Below, piece by piece: positions 8,049 to 16,756 of a DNA stretch of 64,000 nt (position 1 is the stretch's first letter; each line of letters opens with the position of its first letter). Source of the DNA: Hymenobacter lapidiphilus (lineage in GTDB: Bacteria; Bacteroidota; Bacteroidia; Cytophagales; Hymenobacteraceae); assembly GCF_013377885.1 (NCBI RefSeq), contig NZ_JABKAU010000013.1:53751-117750 (forward strand), read 5' to 3'. A program made the translations under genes and the position numbers. The notes under the pieces were generated by a model, which saw only the letters and a list, made by a program, of their open reading frames with translations, did no database searches and had not been told where the DNA came from.

Positions 8049-8744
8049 CTACAGGTGCAGTCCCAGCCGAAAGCCCACCGGCAGGTAAGCGCCCGCGTGG
8101 CCGTAGTCGCTGCTCGTAGTGGCAAACTGCGGGCTTGGCGTGGTGGTTCGGGAAGTGGCCTGCCGCAGCCCCAGGCCCAGAAAAACATCCAGGAAGAAGG
8201 GGGAGCCGGGCGCTTCCAGTTGGTGGCCGAGCACCAGCGTGGCCCCGTACCGGTCAACGGTTTCGGTTTGGTTGCGGAGGCCGTACTGGTAGTAGTAAAG
8301 GCCATCCGCAGCCAGCTCCGGTTGCCAGCTCGGGGACTGAAAATCTAGGCGGAAATGCTGGTAAGCCAATCCGTAGGCCAGGTAGATGCCCGCCAGTGGG
8401 GTAGGGTGGGCACCAAGGTAGAAGCGGTGTTGCGCCGCCAGCCCAAAGCCCCGCACCCGGTCGGTATTCCCCTGGTGTCGGTCCGAAGTCAGCTCGCCGA
8501 CTGGCCCCCGGTAAAGTTGCGGCGTGAGCACCACCGTCTGCCGGCCGCCGGATCTGTCCAGGCTTCTTTCCAAGCTGAAGTGGTAGCCGCTGGCCAGCAG
8601 CGGCACCCAATCGACGGACAGCCCCCAGGTGCGCCGGGGGGCATCGGAAATCGGTAGGCCCGGCTGCTGAGCCGTACCCGATTGGCCCCGCGCCTGCGCC
8701 AGCAGCCCCAGGCTCAGCAGCCCCATCCCGAGCAGTCGTTTCAT
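8049..8744 (-). CDS. Putative outer-membrane or periplasmic protein (231 aa)
   Basis: The signal peptide is MKRLLGMGLLSLGLLAQARG, probably cut after AQARG. The mature part has alternating amphipathic strands with aromatic residues (SVDWVPLLASGYHFSLERSL, YLAYGLAYQHFRLDF) and ends VGFRLGLHL, which fits a small beta-barrel. The start ATG overlaps the stop of the upstream lipoprotein gene by four bases, so it is the last gene of a three-gene operon with two LVIVD-type lipoproteins. Function is unknown. Confidence 0.72.
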   Translation of the reverse strand: MKRLLGMGLLSLGLLAQARGQSGTAQQPGLPISDAPRRTWGLSVDWVPLLASGYHFSLERSLDRSGGRQTVVLTPQLYRGPVGELTSDRHQGNTDRVRGFGLAAQHRFYLGAHPTPLAGIYLAYGLAYQHFRLDFQSPSWQPELAADGLYYYQYGLRNQTETVDRYGATLVLGHQLEAPGSPFFLDVFLGLGLRQATSRTTTPSPQFATTSSDYGHAGAYLPVGFRLGLHL

Positions 8745-9502
8745 TTGCTGGTCGGGCTGACGGCCAGCTTGCTCAGGGGCGTAAGCTGGCCGTTGCGGTA
8801 GCGGTATTGGTACAGCCCATCGGGACCAATGGCCAGCAGCAGCCCGCGGTGCGGAATCACATCGGACACATTAACCGGGAAAACCTTGGGGGCCGACAGC
8901 ATGGGCGTGTTGCTGGTATCGAACACCTTGAGCTCGTTTCTGTCGCACACGAATAACAGCGTGCTATCAATGCCCAGGCCCATGGGGTGCGTCATGGGGT
9001 AGATATTAGCCAGGCGCGGGGCAGCCAGATTGGTCAGGTCTACTACCTGCAGCTGGTTGGCCCCGCCGCCGCAGCTACGGCCGTCGCGCAGCGTTACGTA
9101 AGCATAGCGCTCATCTACCACCACGGGGTCGCAGCTGGCCACGTGCTCGTAATAGGCCACCTGTTTGGGCTGCGCGGGCACGCTGGCATCGAAGATGAAC
9201 ATGCCGCGCTGGGTGCCCAGAAACAGGTAAGGGGCCCTCGGGTAAATCGTTTCGATACCCAGCCCCAGCGGCACCACCTGCCCGCGGGCCGGAGCCGCCG
9301 GGTTGGCAAGGCTGAACAGGCGGAGACTCTGGTTATCCACCACGAAGAGCGTGTTGTTGAGCACCGTGAAGCGGGCCAGCGAGCCGCCCTTTCCGTTGTC
9401 GGAGGCCAGGTTGGGGCTGGCGTCGTTGCTGGCAGTGCAGGCCGAAAGCAGCAGGCTCAGCAGCCCGGCGGCCAGCCCGAAAGAATAGGAAACGTGTTTC
9501 AT
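8741..9502 (-). CDS. LVIVD-repeat lipoprotein (253 aa)
   Basis: Lipobox LLLSAC with Cys22 gives a type II signal and membrane anchoring. The mature chain holds LVIVD-type beta-propeller blades: LFVVDNQSLRLFSLANPAAP, LFLGTQRGMFIFDASVPAQP, NQLQVVDLTNLAAPRL and LFVCDRNELKVFDTSN. Proteins of this type are surface or periplasmic propellers of unknown ligand. The gene lies between another lipoprotein (starts 10030) and a barrel-like gene that overlaps its stop. A cysteine pair (SCDPVV, SCGGGAN) may form a disulfide. Confidence 0.8.
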   Translation of the reverse strand: MKHVSYSFGLAAGLLSLLLSACTASNDASPNLASDNGKGGSLARFTVLNNTLFVVDNQSLRLFSLANPAAPARGQVVPLGLGIETIYPRAPYLFLGTQRGMFIFDASVPAQPKQVAYYEHVASCDPVVVDERYAYVTLRDGRSCGGGANQLQVVDLTNLAAPRLANIYPMTHPMGLGIDSTLLFVCDRNELKVFDTSNTPMLSAPKVFPVNVSDVIPHRGLLLAIGPDGLYQYRYRNGQLTPLSKLAVSPTSK

Positions 9503-9514
9503 CGGACCCGGGAA

Positions 9515-10030
9515 TTAGAGTTTCTGCCAGCCGATTACCACGGCATCGGCGGGACGGTTGGCTGCTTGGTATTGCTCGGGCACGGTGCCGGTTTCGGGCA
9601 TGGGCAGCTCCGGCACCGCCTCCCGCAGCCGGTGCACCAGGTTTGGCTGCTGCATGTCGCGCATGTCAAACGTCAGCAGGTCGGAACCGCTGTCGGCGTA
9701 AAGCAAAGAGCCCTGCATGGCCACATCCACATTGCCCGGAATGCGCAGAAAGGCCACCGGCCGGGGCTTGGTCGGGTCCTGGTTGTCGATGATGTGTACC
9801 CCCTCGTACCGCTCGTTAATGAGCAGATAGAGGTCGCGAAGGTAGATTTTGCCGGTGTTGTGCAGCTCACGGGGCGGCAGTACGGCCACGGCCTGCTCCA
9901 GCTGGCTGCGGGCCATCAGCTGGGGGCGGTAACTGGGCAGCACAATCGGCTCGCCGGGATTTACCATGGGGCAGGCCGTCAGGCCCATCAGCAGGCTGAT
10001 GCCCAGCAATAAGGAGTAGCGTTGACGCAT
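9515..10030 (-). CDS. LVIVD-type lipoprotein (171 aa)
   Basis: ATG at 10030 (MRQRYSLLLGISLLMGLTAC) gives a lipobox with Cys20. A longer reading frame to 10120 would place 30 odd residues before the signal peptide and is rejected. The chain contains propeller-like pieces: LYLLINERYEGVHIIDNQDP, RIPGNVDVAMQGSLLYADS and LLTFDMRDMQQPNLV. It is shorter than its neighbour, with roughly half as many blades. It is the first gene of the reverse operon 10030-8049, with 12 bases to the next gene. Confidence 0.78.
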   Translation of the reverse strand: MRQRYSLLLGISLLMGLTACPMVNPGEPIVLPSYRPQLMARSQLEQAVAVLPPRELHNTGKIYLRDLYLLINERYEGVHIIDNQDPTKPRPVAFLRIPGNVDVAMQGSLLYADSGSDLLTFDMRDMQQPNLVHRLREAVPELPMPETGTVPEQYQAANRPADAVVIGWQKL

Positions 10031-10114
10031 AGCTTCTTGGCGTGAAGTGGTATGCGCAGGAGTGCAGCCAAGAGCGAAAAGGTTGCAAGCATAGGCCGCT
10101 GAATTACTGCCAAG

Positions 10115-10232
10115 AGTCAATCAGAACGTCATGCTGAGCCTGCCGAAGCATCTCTACCGCTTCGTTGCAGACGCAATCCAATGAAGCGGTAGAGATGCTT
10201 CGGCAGGCTCAGCATGACGTTCTGATTGACTT
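10115..10232. repeat. Inverted repeat family C, copy 2
   Basis: Arms GAACGTCATGCTGAGCCTGC plus CGAAGCATCTCTACCGCTTC pair almost perfectly around a loop near 10175. Outer bases AGTCAATCA / TGATTGACT are mirrored too. Confidence 0.9.
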
Positions 10233-10280
10233 TCCGAACAGCTTCTTATACAGAACGGCATGTATTAGAGGGAAGATCTT

Positions 10281-11213
10281 CTAGTAGCCGCGACGCAGCG
10301 TTACTTCGTTTTCCAACGGTTCGCCCCGCTGCCAATGGCTCAGGTTGCGCAGAAACACCTTGATGCGGTCGGTCTCTTCCTCTGGGTAGCCGCCGCCGCT
10401 GTGCTGCGTGAGCAGTACCTGCGGCAGACCCCAGAGCGGGTTATCGGACGGTAGGGGCTCCTGGGCCGTTACGTCGAGCACGGCCCCGGCCAGGCGGCCG
10501 GCCTGCAGCGCCGCCAGCAGGGCAGGCTCATCGGTGGTCGAGCCTCGGCCCACGCTGGCATAGAGAGCATGTGGGGGCAGGGCCGCCAGAAAATCAGCCG
10601 ATACGTAGCCGATGGCGCTGCCCGGCAGGCAGTTTACCACAATGTCGGTGGTGGGCAGGGCAGCCAGCACTTCGGCTTGCGTATGCAGCTGGGCTTGCGG
10701 GTCGGTGCGGGCCAGAAACTGCACCGTGCACCCAAAGCCGCCAAGCTGCTCGGCCACTGCCAGCCCAATGCTGCCGCGGCCCAGTACCAGCACCCGCCGG
10801 CCCCGCAGTAGCCCCAGCCGCTGCCGAAACGCGCTGCCTTCCCAATGTCGGCGGGTTTGCCATACGGCCAGTTGGGGCAGGCCGCGCAACAGCGCCAGCA
10901 GCCCGGCCACCATGGTTTCGGCGCAGGGCCAGGCAAACAGGTCACCCATGTTGGCCACCGCAAAGCCGGGCCGTAGCTGCTGGTACTGGTCAATACCAGC
11001 CGAATCTATCTGCCAGAACCGGAGTTGGGGCGGCAGCGGCGTGAGCCAGGCGGCGGGTGGGTTGCCCAGCAGCAGCCCGGCAGTTTGCAGCGCGGCCGGC
11101 GGCTGGGCACTGTGCCGGTCGGTGGCGAAATGAATGTCGAAACCGACGGGGAGCCCTTGGGTAAGCTCGGCGCGGGCGGCAGCCGAATAATCAGAATACA
11201 CAAACAGAAGCAT
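10281..11213 (-). CDS. D-2-hydroxyacid dehydrogenase (NAD-binding)
   Basis: 310 residues. The NAD Rossmann loop is LGRGSIG (145-150). The catalytic set is present: Arg223 in SVGRGS, Glu252 in DVTAQEPLP and His271 in LLTQHSGG. The N-terminal lid is short, as in glyoxylate/hydroxypyruvate reductase A-like members. It would reduce a 2-keto acid to a D-2-hydroxyacid in the cytosol; the substrate cannot be told. The gene is monocistronic, with a family C repeat downstream and the S9-peptidase gene upstream on the same strand. Confidence 0.9.
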   Translation of the reverse strand: MLLFVYSDYSAAARAELTQGLPVGFDIHFATDRHSAQPPAALQTAGLLLGNPPAAWLTPLPPQLRFWQIDSAGIDQYQQLRPGFAVANMGDLFAWPCAETMVAGLLALLRGLPQLAVWQTRRHWEGSAFRQRLGLLRGRRVLVLGRGSIGLAVAEQLGGFGCTVQFLARTDPQAQLHTQAEVLAALPTTDIVVNCLPGSAIGYVSADFLAALPPHALYASVGRGSTTDEPALLAALQAGRLAGAVLDVTAQEPLPSDNPLWGLPQVLLTQHSGGGYPEEETDRIKVFLRNLSHWQRGEPLENEVTLRRGY

Positions 11214-11269
11214 AGGCTCCTATACTACCCGTAACAGCTGCGGGGTTGCACCGACCAGGGTGGTGGACT

Positions 11270-13702
11270 CTAGTTTGACGAGGTGGGGAGTGGGGTGGCG
11301 GGTTGCGAGGCGGCGGCAGTAGGCTTGATGTAGGTGTCGAGCCAGGTATTCATCTGCGCCAGCAGCTGCATCAACGATTCGCGGGCCGTATAGCCATGGG
11401 TTTCGCCGGGTAACGTAGCGTAGTTCACGCTTGTGCCCCCCAGTCGCTGCAACTCAGCATACAGCTCTTCGGTGCGAGTGGCGAGGCCCGCCGGTAAGCC
11501 GTCGAAACCGGCGGGCATTACCAGTAGCGGCCGGCGCAGGGTGTCGGGCAGGCCAAAAGGAGCCAGCGGGACACTTGCGTAATCCAGTCTGAATTCGGTT
11601 GGTACGCCCTTTTGCTCCTCGCCAAGTAGCCTTACTTGCGCCGACTGGTTGTGCAGGCCGGGCAGCGCAATACCAGCCTTAAACAGGCGCGATTCGGCCA
11701 ACAGGCTGGTAGCGAGAGAGGCCCCCGGACCCTGCCCCAGCACGACTACCCGGGCAGTATCAATGAAACCCATTCGGCGACCCTCCGCCAGCGCTGAGCT
11801 GGCTGCCTGCATAATTTTCTGGGCATAGGCAGCCGGAGTGGCGGCGTTGCTGGCCGATGGTGCCGGCAAGGGCACGCCCTGCAACACGGCGTATCCCTGG
11901 GCGGTCCAGTATAGGGGCGAGCCCCAGTTGTAGCGGGCAAACGCATGCTGAGAGCCACGCATCTGACTGATGCCGGTACTGTCGTAGAACATGGTAGTGC
12001 CTACTTCCATAAGCGTTGGCAACGGCCCATCGGCGGCTTGGTAGCCGGCCGGTAGATACAGCGTCGCCGTAACCGCCCGCCCATCGGGCCGCTGGTAGCG
12101 CAGCGGCTGCACGCGCGGCAGGCTGCCCAGGCCCGCGTAGGGGTCGGCAAATTGGGTGATGGCTACCAGCTTTGGGCCGGTACGCAGGTGGTAGTTGGGG
12201 GGCTGCTGATCCGATTCGCGCTTCGTGATGAAACTTCGCTTCACCGGGTCGAGAATGAGAACGGGCTGCTCGTAGTAAGGCGCTTCGGAGCGCCACCAGC
12301 GCTGGCTGGCGCGGGTGCGCACGCTCAACTCATCTATAAAAGGCCGGTCGCCTTCAGACGATGCCCCGGTCCCGAAAAGGTATATGCCTGTACCACTGCG
12401 GTCGGTGAGCAGCACGGGGCGGCCCTGCGCGTTAGGGTGCAGCACCGGGGTGCCCGGGTGGGCATAGGCATTCCGCTCCGGGTATTCCAGCAGTGGTTTC
12501 TGCAGGGTTTTGGTCAATATATCCAGGGGCCAGACAAACTGTCTGCGGTCCTTCAGGCGGGTGCCTTCTACCAGCACCAGCTGCTCGCTGCCCCAGTATA
12601 TGCGCTGGAAGCGTGCCGGAAGCGCAACCAGCTCGCGGGCCGGCTCTTCGAAGGGAGCTGCCAACGTCAGGAGCTGGTCGCGGATCGGTGCGGCCTGGGC
12701 GGGGTTGCCGCCGTCGCGGGCTTCTACCCAGAACAGTGTATTCGGAACATCTTCGCGCCAGGCGAACTCACGCGGGCCGGTTGGTACGGCCCCCAGGCCC
12801 TCGGGCAGCGACTCGACGGCGGGCAAATCGGCCAGCTGCTTATCCAGCAGCCCGTCCATGGCCAGCACCTGCACCCGCTGCGGAAAACGGTCGAGCGACA
12901 AGGTGGTGGGGTAGGGGCGCCGGTAGCTGCGCACCAGCACAAAGCGCCCATCGGGCGAGGGCGAGGCCTGGGCAATCAGGCCCGGCTGGCCCAGCGGAGC
13001 CATGCGCCCATCGAGGCCCACCCGCACTACCTGGCTGAGGACATAATATCCCAACATCTGCTCTTCGAGCGGGGTTTTAACGGGGTATTCGTAGCGGCGT
13101 CCTGCCTCAGCGGGCGCCGCTATCGGGGCGGCTCCCCGTCCGCCTACTACGGCCCGTACTACCAGGGTTTTGCTGTCGGAAACCCACTCATAAGGAATCC
13201 CCAATGATCCGTTCAGGAAAATGTTGGGTACCAGCCGCGCCGAGGCCGAAACTACATCAACTACCCAGAGCTCCAGGTGGTCGCGGGTGCTGTGGGTGAA
13301 GGCTATTTTAGTGTTGTCGGGCGACCATTGCAGGTTGCTAATGCGGGCGTTGGCCGGTAGCCCCTGCACCAGTAGCTCCAGGCCTTTGGGCAGCTGCCGC
13401 AGCCGCAAGGCCCGCACATGGGCCATGCGGCTGCGGCCGGTAACGGTGGTGTTGATGCGTAGTCCGGCAAGGCGTAGTTCCGGCTGGCTTTGGTCGAACA
13501 CTGTGGGGCGCTCCTGCATATCGAGCTGCAGCAGCCACTGGCCATTGGGCGAGAAGCTGGCCCGGGGCATGGGTGGCGCATCGGCCAGCGCAACAAGGGG
13601 GCGCGGCGGCAGCTGATAAGGCAGTGTCTGGGCCGAACTATGGCCTACCGTCAGGGCGCTCAGCGCCAGCGTTAAAATATGTACTCTCATCGAAAATGCC
13701 AC
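11270..13702 (-). CDS. S9 (prolyl-oligopeptidase) family protein, nucleophile lost
   Basis: 810 residues with signal peptide MRVHILTLALSALTVGHSSA (start possibly a few residues later than 13702). An N-terminal WD/propeller region (about 45-540) precedes an alpha/beta-hydrolase domain (about 545-795) that looks like the glutamyl-endopeptidase-like S9 branch (SLLAESRLFKAGIALPG, LPGETHGYTARES). The nucleophile elbow, normally GHSYGA, reads G656-Q-G-P-G-A: Gly658 stands where Ser should be. His769 and a candidate Asp in GFDGLPAG remain. It is therefore probably not a peptidase; it could bind peptides or be decaying. Length and frame are intact, arguing against simple pseudogenisation. Confidence 0.85.
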   Translation of the reverse strand: MAFSMRVHILTLALSALTVGHSSAQTLPYQLPPRPLVALADAPPMPRASFSPNGQWLLQLDMQERPTVFDQSQPELRLAGLRINTTVTGRSRMAHVRALRLRQLPKGLELLVQGLPANARISNLQWSPDNTKIAFTHSTRDHLELWVVDVVSASARLVPNIFLNGSLGIPYEWVSDSKTLVVRAVVGGRGAAPIAAPAEAGRRYEYPVKTPLEEQMLGYYVLSQVVRVGLDGRMAPLGQPGLIAQASPSPDGRFVLVRSYRRPYPTTLSLDRFPQRVQVLAMDGLLDKQLADLPAVESLPEGLGAVPTGPREFAWREDVPNTLFWVEARDGGNPAQAAPIRDQLLTLAAPFEEPARELVALPARFQRIYWGSEQLVLVEGTRLKDRRQFVWPLDILTKTLQKPLLEYPERNAYAHPGTPVLHPNAQGRPVLLTDRSGTGIYLFGTGASSEGDRPFIDELSVRTRASQRWWRSEAPYYEQPVLILDPVKRSFITKRESDQQPPNYHLRTGPKLVAITQFADPYAGLGSLPRVQPLRYQRPDGRAVTATLYLPAGYQAADGPLPTLMEVGTTMFYDSTGISQMRGSQHAFARYNWGSPLYWTAQGYAVLQGVPLPAPSASNAATPAAYAQKIMQAASSALAEGRRMGFIDTARVVVLGQGPGASLATSLLAESRLFKAGIALPGLHNQSAQVRLLGEEQKGVPTEFRLDYASVPLAPFGLPDTLRRPLLVMPAGFDGLPAGLATRTEELYAELQRLGGTSVNYATLPGETHGYTARESLMQLLAQMNTWLDTYIKPTAAASQPATPLPTSSN

Positions 13703-13812
13703 TCACCAGGATACAACTGCAAAAAACGGCACATTTCACCAGATTTGCTAACGCATCTAATAAATAGCTATCAATCATGTTATTATAGAAGGATGAATAC
13801 GCATTTGCTAAA

Positions 13813-13846
13813 ACCAAAAAGCCCCGTCAGGATGACGGAGCTTTCA
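13813..13846 (-). terminator. Hairpin terminator, reverse strand
   Basis: AAAGCCCCGTCA and TGACGGAGCTTT pair around a 3-base loop. On the reverse strand the stem is followed by a T-run (GGGGCTTTTTGG), so it likely ends the nitroreductase transcript that stops at 13908. Confidence 0.7.
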
Positions 13847-13907
13847 GGGGTAAGATAACAAGTAGGATTTATCTGCTATTTCGTTGGTCTGCGAAATGGG
13901 CGGGCCA

Positions 13908-14507
13908 TCAGTTGGGCAACTGGCCCTGAAAGGCAAATGCGGTAACCGGGCGCCGCTGCCGTGGCGCCTGCTCACGGCTCAGGAAGGGCTCCTCCAGCTG
14001 TTCGGCCTGGCCCAGGTAGCCCAGGGCCAGCATTACTACCGGCTGCAGATCATCGGGCAGGCCAAACGCTGCCCTGGCTTTATCGGCCTCGAAACCGCCC
14101 ATAAAGTGGCCATGCAGGCCCAGGGCCGTGGCCTCCAGAATTAGGTGGCTGTTGGCCATGCCCAAATCGTGGAGGGCAGCGGCATTGGCTTGCCCATTTG
14201 AGAAGGCAGTTTTGGTGAGAGCCAACATAAGCACCGGCGCTTGGCGGGCCCAGGCTTGGTTGCCAGGTACCAGGCAGTCGAACAGCTGCCGGAAGGCTGT
14301 CTCATCGGCGCGGTGGGCATAAATGTAGCGCCAGGGCTGCTCGTTCATGGCGCTGGGCGCCCAGGCGGCTGCTTCGAACAGCTGCTGGACAGCCTGCTCG
14401 GGCACGGGCCGGTTGGCAAAGGCGCGGGGGCTCCAGCGCTGCCGGATAACATCGAGAACGGGGGCGCTGGTGGCGGCCAACCGGCTTGCAGCAGTTTGGT
14501 TGCTCAT
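13908..14507 (-). CDS. Nitroreductase family protein
   Basis: 199 residues from ATG 14507 (MSNQTAASRLAAT). A longer frame to 14609 lacks homology. The N-terminal RQRWSPRAFANRPV and AAAWAPSAMNEQPWRYIY are the FMN-binding signature (Arg, Ser and Asn contacts). LHDLGMANSHLILEATALGL and GLPDDLQPVVMLALGYLG are the later conserved blocks. These homodimeric FMN enzymes use NAD(P)H to reduce nitro compounds, quinones or enones; the substrate is unknown. A terminator follows at 13846. The 285-base gap upstream (14508-14792) has no gene that I can support. Confidence 0.9.
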   Translation of the reverse strand: MSNQTAASRLAATSAPVLDVIRQRWSPRAFANRPVPEQAVQQLFEAAAWAPSAMNEQPWRYIYAHRADETAFRQLFDCLVPGNQAWARQAPVLMLALTKTAFSNGQANAAALHDLGMANSHLILEATALGLHGHFMGGFEADKARAAFGLPDDLQPVVMLALGYLGQAEQLEEPFLSREQAPRQRRPVTAFAFQGQLPN

Positions 14508-14792
14508 GGATTTGTAAAAAACGATATGCTTGATTTCGTTGCTGAAGTCCTGGTGCAGACTTCTTCGCTTCCTGGTACCAACTAAAGGATTCCAGGAAAA
14601 ACAGCGCAATAACAGTTATTTAAGCGGTTTTACGAAGAATATACGGCAGCGTAGAAACGAAGGAGCTGAAGTATTGTCGTGGCTGATGCCGCTTATGCAG
14701 CACCGTCTCTCAACAACGATATTCCAGCTGTTGCTGCTCTATAACGCAACGGGTAAGCTGTTTGCGAAATTGCTGGTAGCGCGTATCGTCGC

Positions 14793-15503
14793 TTACTGCA
14801 TCGGCACCTCCAGCAGCAGCAACTGAGCGGCCGAGTCGGCCCTGATGGACACCGATTCGGTTTCCCACAACCCCAACCCGTCGCGGCGTTGCAGGGGGTG
14901 GCCGCCGACGGTGACGGTACCTTCGAGCACAAATACGTACAGGCCGTTGCCCGCCTTTTTCAGCTGATAGTCGGCCGCGTAGGCCGCGTCAAAATCAGCT
15001 AGGTGAAACCAGGCATCTTGCTGAATCCAGATGCCCGAATCGTCGGGTGAGGGCGAAACTACCTGCTGAAACTGGTTGTGGCGGTCCTCCGTCCGAAAGC
15101 TTTGCTGGTCGTAGCGGGGCGCTACATTGCGCTGGTTCGGAATAACCCAGATTTGGAGGAATTTCACTTCCTCGGAGTGGCTGTGGTTTTTCTCGCTGTG
15201 GGCAATGCCCGTGCCGGCACTCATCATCTGCACGTCGCCGCTCCGGATAATGCCATGGCTGCCGGCATTGTCGCGGTGCTCCAGCGTACCACCGAGCGGG
15301 ATGCTGATGATTTCCATGTTGTCGTGGGGGTGGGTGCCGAAGCCCATACCGCCAGCCACAGTGTCATCGTTTAGTACGCGCAAAGCCCCGAAATTCATTC
15401 GTTGAGGGTTGTGGTAGCCACCAAAGCTGAAGCTGTGGTAGGAGTTGAGCCAGCCATGGTTGGCGTGGCCCCGCGAGTCGGCCGGATGCAGAACGGTTTT
15501 CAT
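14793..15503 (-). CDS. Pirin family protein (YhhW-like)
   Basis: 236 residues, a bicupin. The N-terminal cupin carries metal ligands His58 and His60 (GTHPHDNMEI), His102 and Glu104 (GIAHSEKNH), as in E. coli YhhW, which has quercetin 2,3-dioxygenase activity in vitro. The C-terminal cupin (about 145-236) is metal-free, as usual. The physiological role in bacteria is uncertain; a redox or metabolic sensor role is often proposed. The gene is divergent from gluQ. The 230-base gap between them has an AT-rich stretch with ATGTACATACAT, a possible operator. Confidence 0.93.
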   Translation of the reverse strand: MKTVLHPADSRGHANHGWLNSYHSFSFGGYHNPQRMNFGALRVLNDDTVAGGMGFGTHPHDNMEIISIPLGGTLEHRDNAGSHGIIRSGDVQMMSAGTGIAHSEKNHSHSEEVKFLQIWVIPNQRNVAPRYDQQSFRTEDRHNQFQQVVSPSPDDSGIWIQQDAWFHLADFDAAYAADYQLKKAGNGLYVFVLEGTVTVGGHPLQRRDGLGLWETESVSIRADSAAQLLLLEVPMQ

Positions 15504-15736
15504 AAGACAGAATTCAGAAGGTTATTGATGTAAATATATGTACATACATCTATTATTCCTAAATAGTTTTCCTGACCCACGCACTGCCGGCTACAACTCG
15601 CCAATCATCAAAGCTCCTGTATCGTACAGCGGGGAAGCTACGCCGCGGGGCCTCGGCTGCTATCGTCAACATGCACTACTCATTGTGAACAAGGCAGCCG
15701 GTTTGCGTACTTTGCCCGAGCCGTTTTCTCTGCCCG

Positions 15737-16657
15737 ATGCTTCAGTTTCCGTCTGTGCCCGTTGTTTCGCGGCTTGCACCCACGCCCAGCGGGTTTCTGC
15801 ACCTGGGCAACGCGGTCAACTTCACCCTCACGTGGCTGCTCACGCGCCGGGCCGGCGGCACGCTGCACCTGCGCATCGACGATCTGGACCGCGCCCGGTT
15901 CCGGCCTGCTTACCTCGATAACATCTTTCGAACCTTGGAATGGCTGGGCCTCGACTACGACCAAGGCCCCAGCGGCCCCGCCGAGTTCGAGCGCTACTAC
16001 TCGCAGCAGCAGCGCCTGGCCGAGTACGAAGCGGCGTTGCAGGCTGCCCGCACCGCCCACCCGACCCTGTTCTACGCCTGCCGCTGCTCGCGCACTGAAC
16101 TGGCGCGCGCTGCCGCGCCCGGGGGCCATTACTCCGGCACCTGCCAAACGCTGGGGCTGCCTTTCGAGGCGTCGGGCCTTGCCTGGCGGGCCCGCGTGCC
16201 GCCCACCACCGCCATAATATGGCCTGATCTGGCGCAGGGCCCGCAACTAGTGGCGCTGGCCGAGGAGTTGGGTGATTTCGTGGTGCGCAAAAAGGATGGC
16301 ATGGCAGCTTACCAGGTGGCTTCGGTGCTGGACGACCAGCGGCTGGGTGTAAACTTCATCGTGCGCGGCCAGGATTTGCGTGCCAGCACGGCGGCCCAAC
16401 TGTGGCTGGCCGAAGTATTGCCGGGTCAGGCGGGCTTCACGCGCACCCAATTTCTGCACCACAACCTGCTACTCGACGCTGCCGGTCAGAAGCTCTCCAA
16501 ATCAACCCAAACCAGCCAGCAGCGCGGTATTCTGGCTGAAGGTGCGGCGCCCCAGGTGGTATACCGCGCCGTAGCTACACTGCTGGGGCTGCCGGTCGGG
16601 GCAGGCGAGTCGTTGGCAACACTGCGGGCGGCTCTACCAGAGCAGAATTCGCTTTAG
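15737..16657 (+). CDS. gluQ: Glutamyl-Q tRNA(Asp) synthetase
   Basis: 306 residues, a truncated GluRS without the anticodon-binding domain. The HIGH signature is HLGN (22-25, in TPSGFLHLGN) and KMSKS is KLSKS (252-256). Zinc ligands appear as Cys115 and Cys117 in YACRCS, then a Tyr and Cys in HYSGTCQ. GluQ-RS attaches glutamate to queuosine at the wobble position of tRNA(Asp). Length fits the family (about 300). ATG 15737 is preferred; an upstream GTACTTTGCC at 15707 may be a promoter element. Downstream is a bidirectional terminator. Confidence 0.88.
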   Translation: MLQFPSVPVVSRLAPTPSGFLHLGNAVNFTLTWLLTRRAGGTLHLRIDDLDRARFRPAYLDNIFRTLEWLGLDYDQGPSGPAEFERYYSQQQRLAEYEAALQAARTAHPTLFYACRCSRTELARAAAPGGHYSGTCQTLGLPFEASGLAWRARVPPTTAIIWPDLAQGPQLVALAEELGDFVVRKKDGMAAYQVASVLDDQRLGVNFIVRGQDLRASTAAQLWLAEVLPGQAGFTRTQFLHHNLLLDAAGQKLSKSTQTSQQRGILAEGAAPQVVYRAVATLLGLPVGAGESLATLRAALPEQNSL

Positions 16658-16676
16658 GATACCAGCCGTTCTTACA

Positions 16677-16714
16677 AAGAAAAAGGCCTTTCCCGATTGG
16701 AAAGGCCTTTTTCT
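16677..16714. terminator. Bidirectional terminator between gluQ and the SusD remnant
   Basis: AAGAAAAAGGCCTTT and AAAGGCCTTTTTCTT form a perfect stem around CCCGATTGG, with A/T runs on both sides, between two convergent units. Confidence 0.9.
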
Positions 16715-16756
16715 TACGGCAACCGTAACTGCGAAACAGCTTATGAGACTAAGCGC

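Noticed and set aside
14530..14826. Small forward ORF in the nitroreductase-pirin gap
   Set aside because: No recognisable start signal, domain or composition; only 98 codons overlapping both neighbours' upstream regions.
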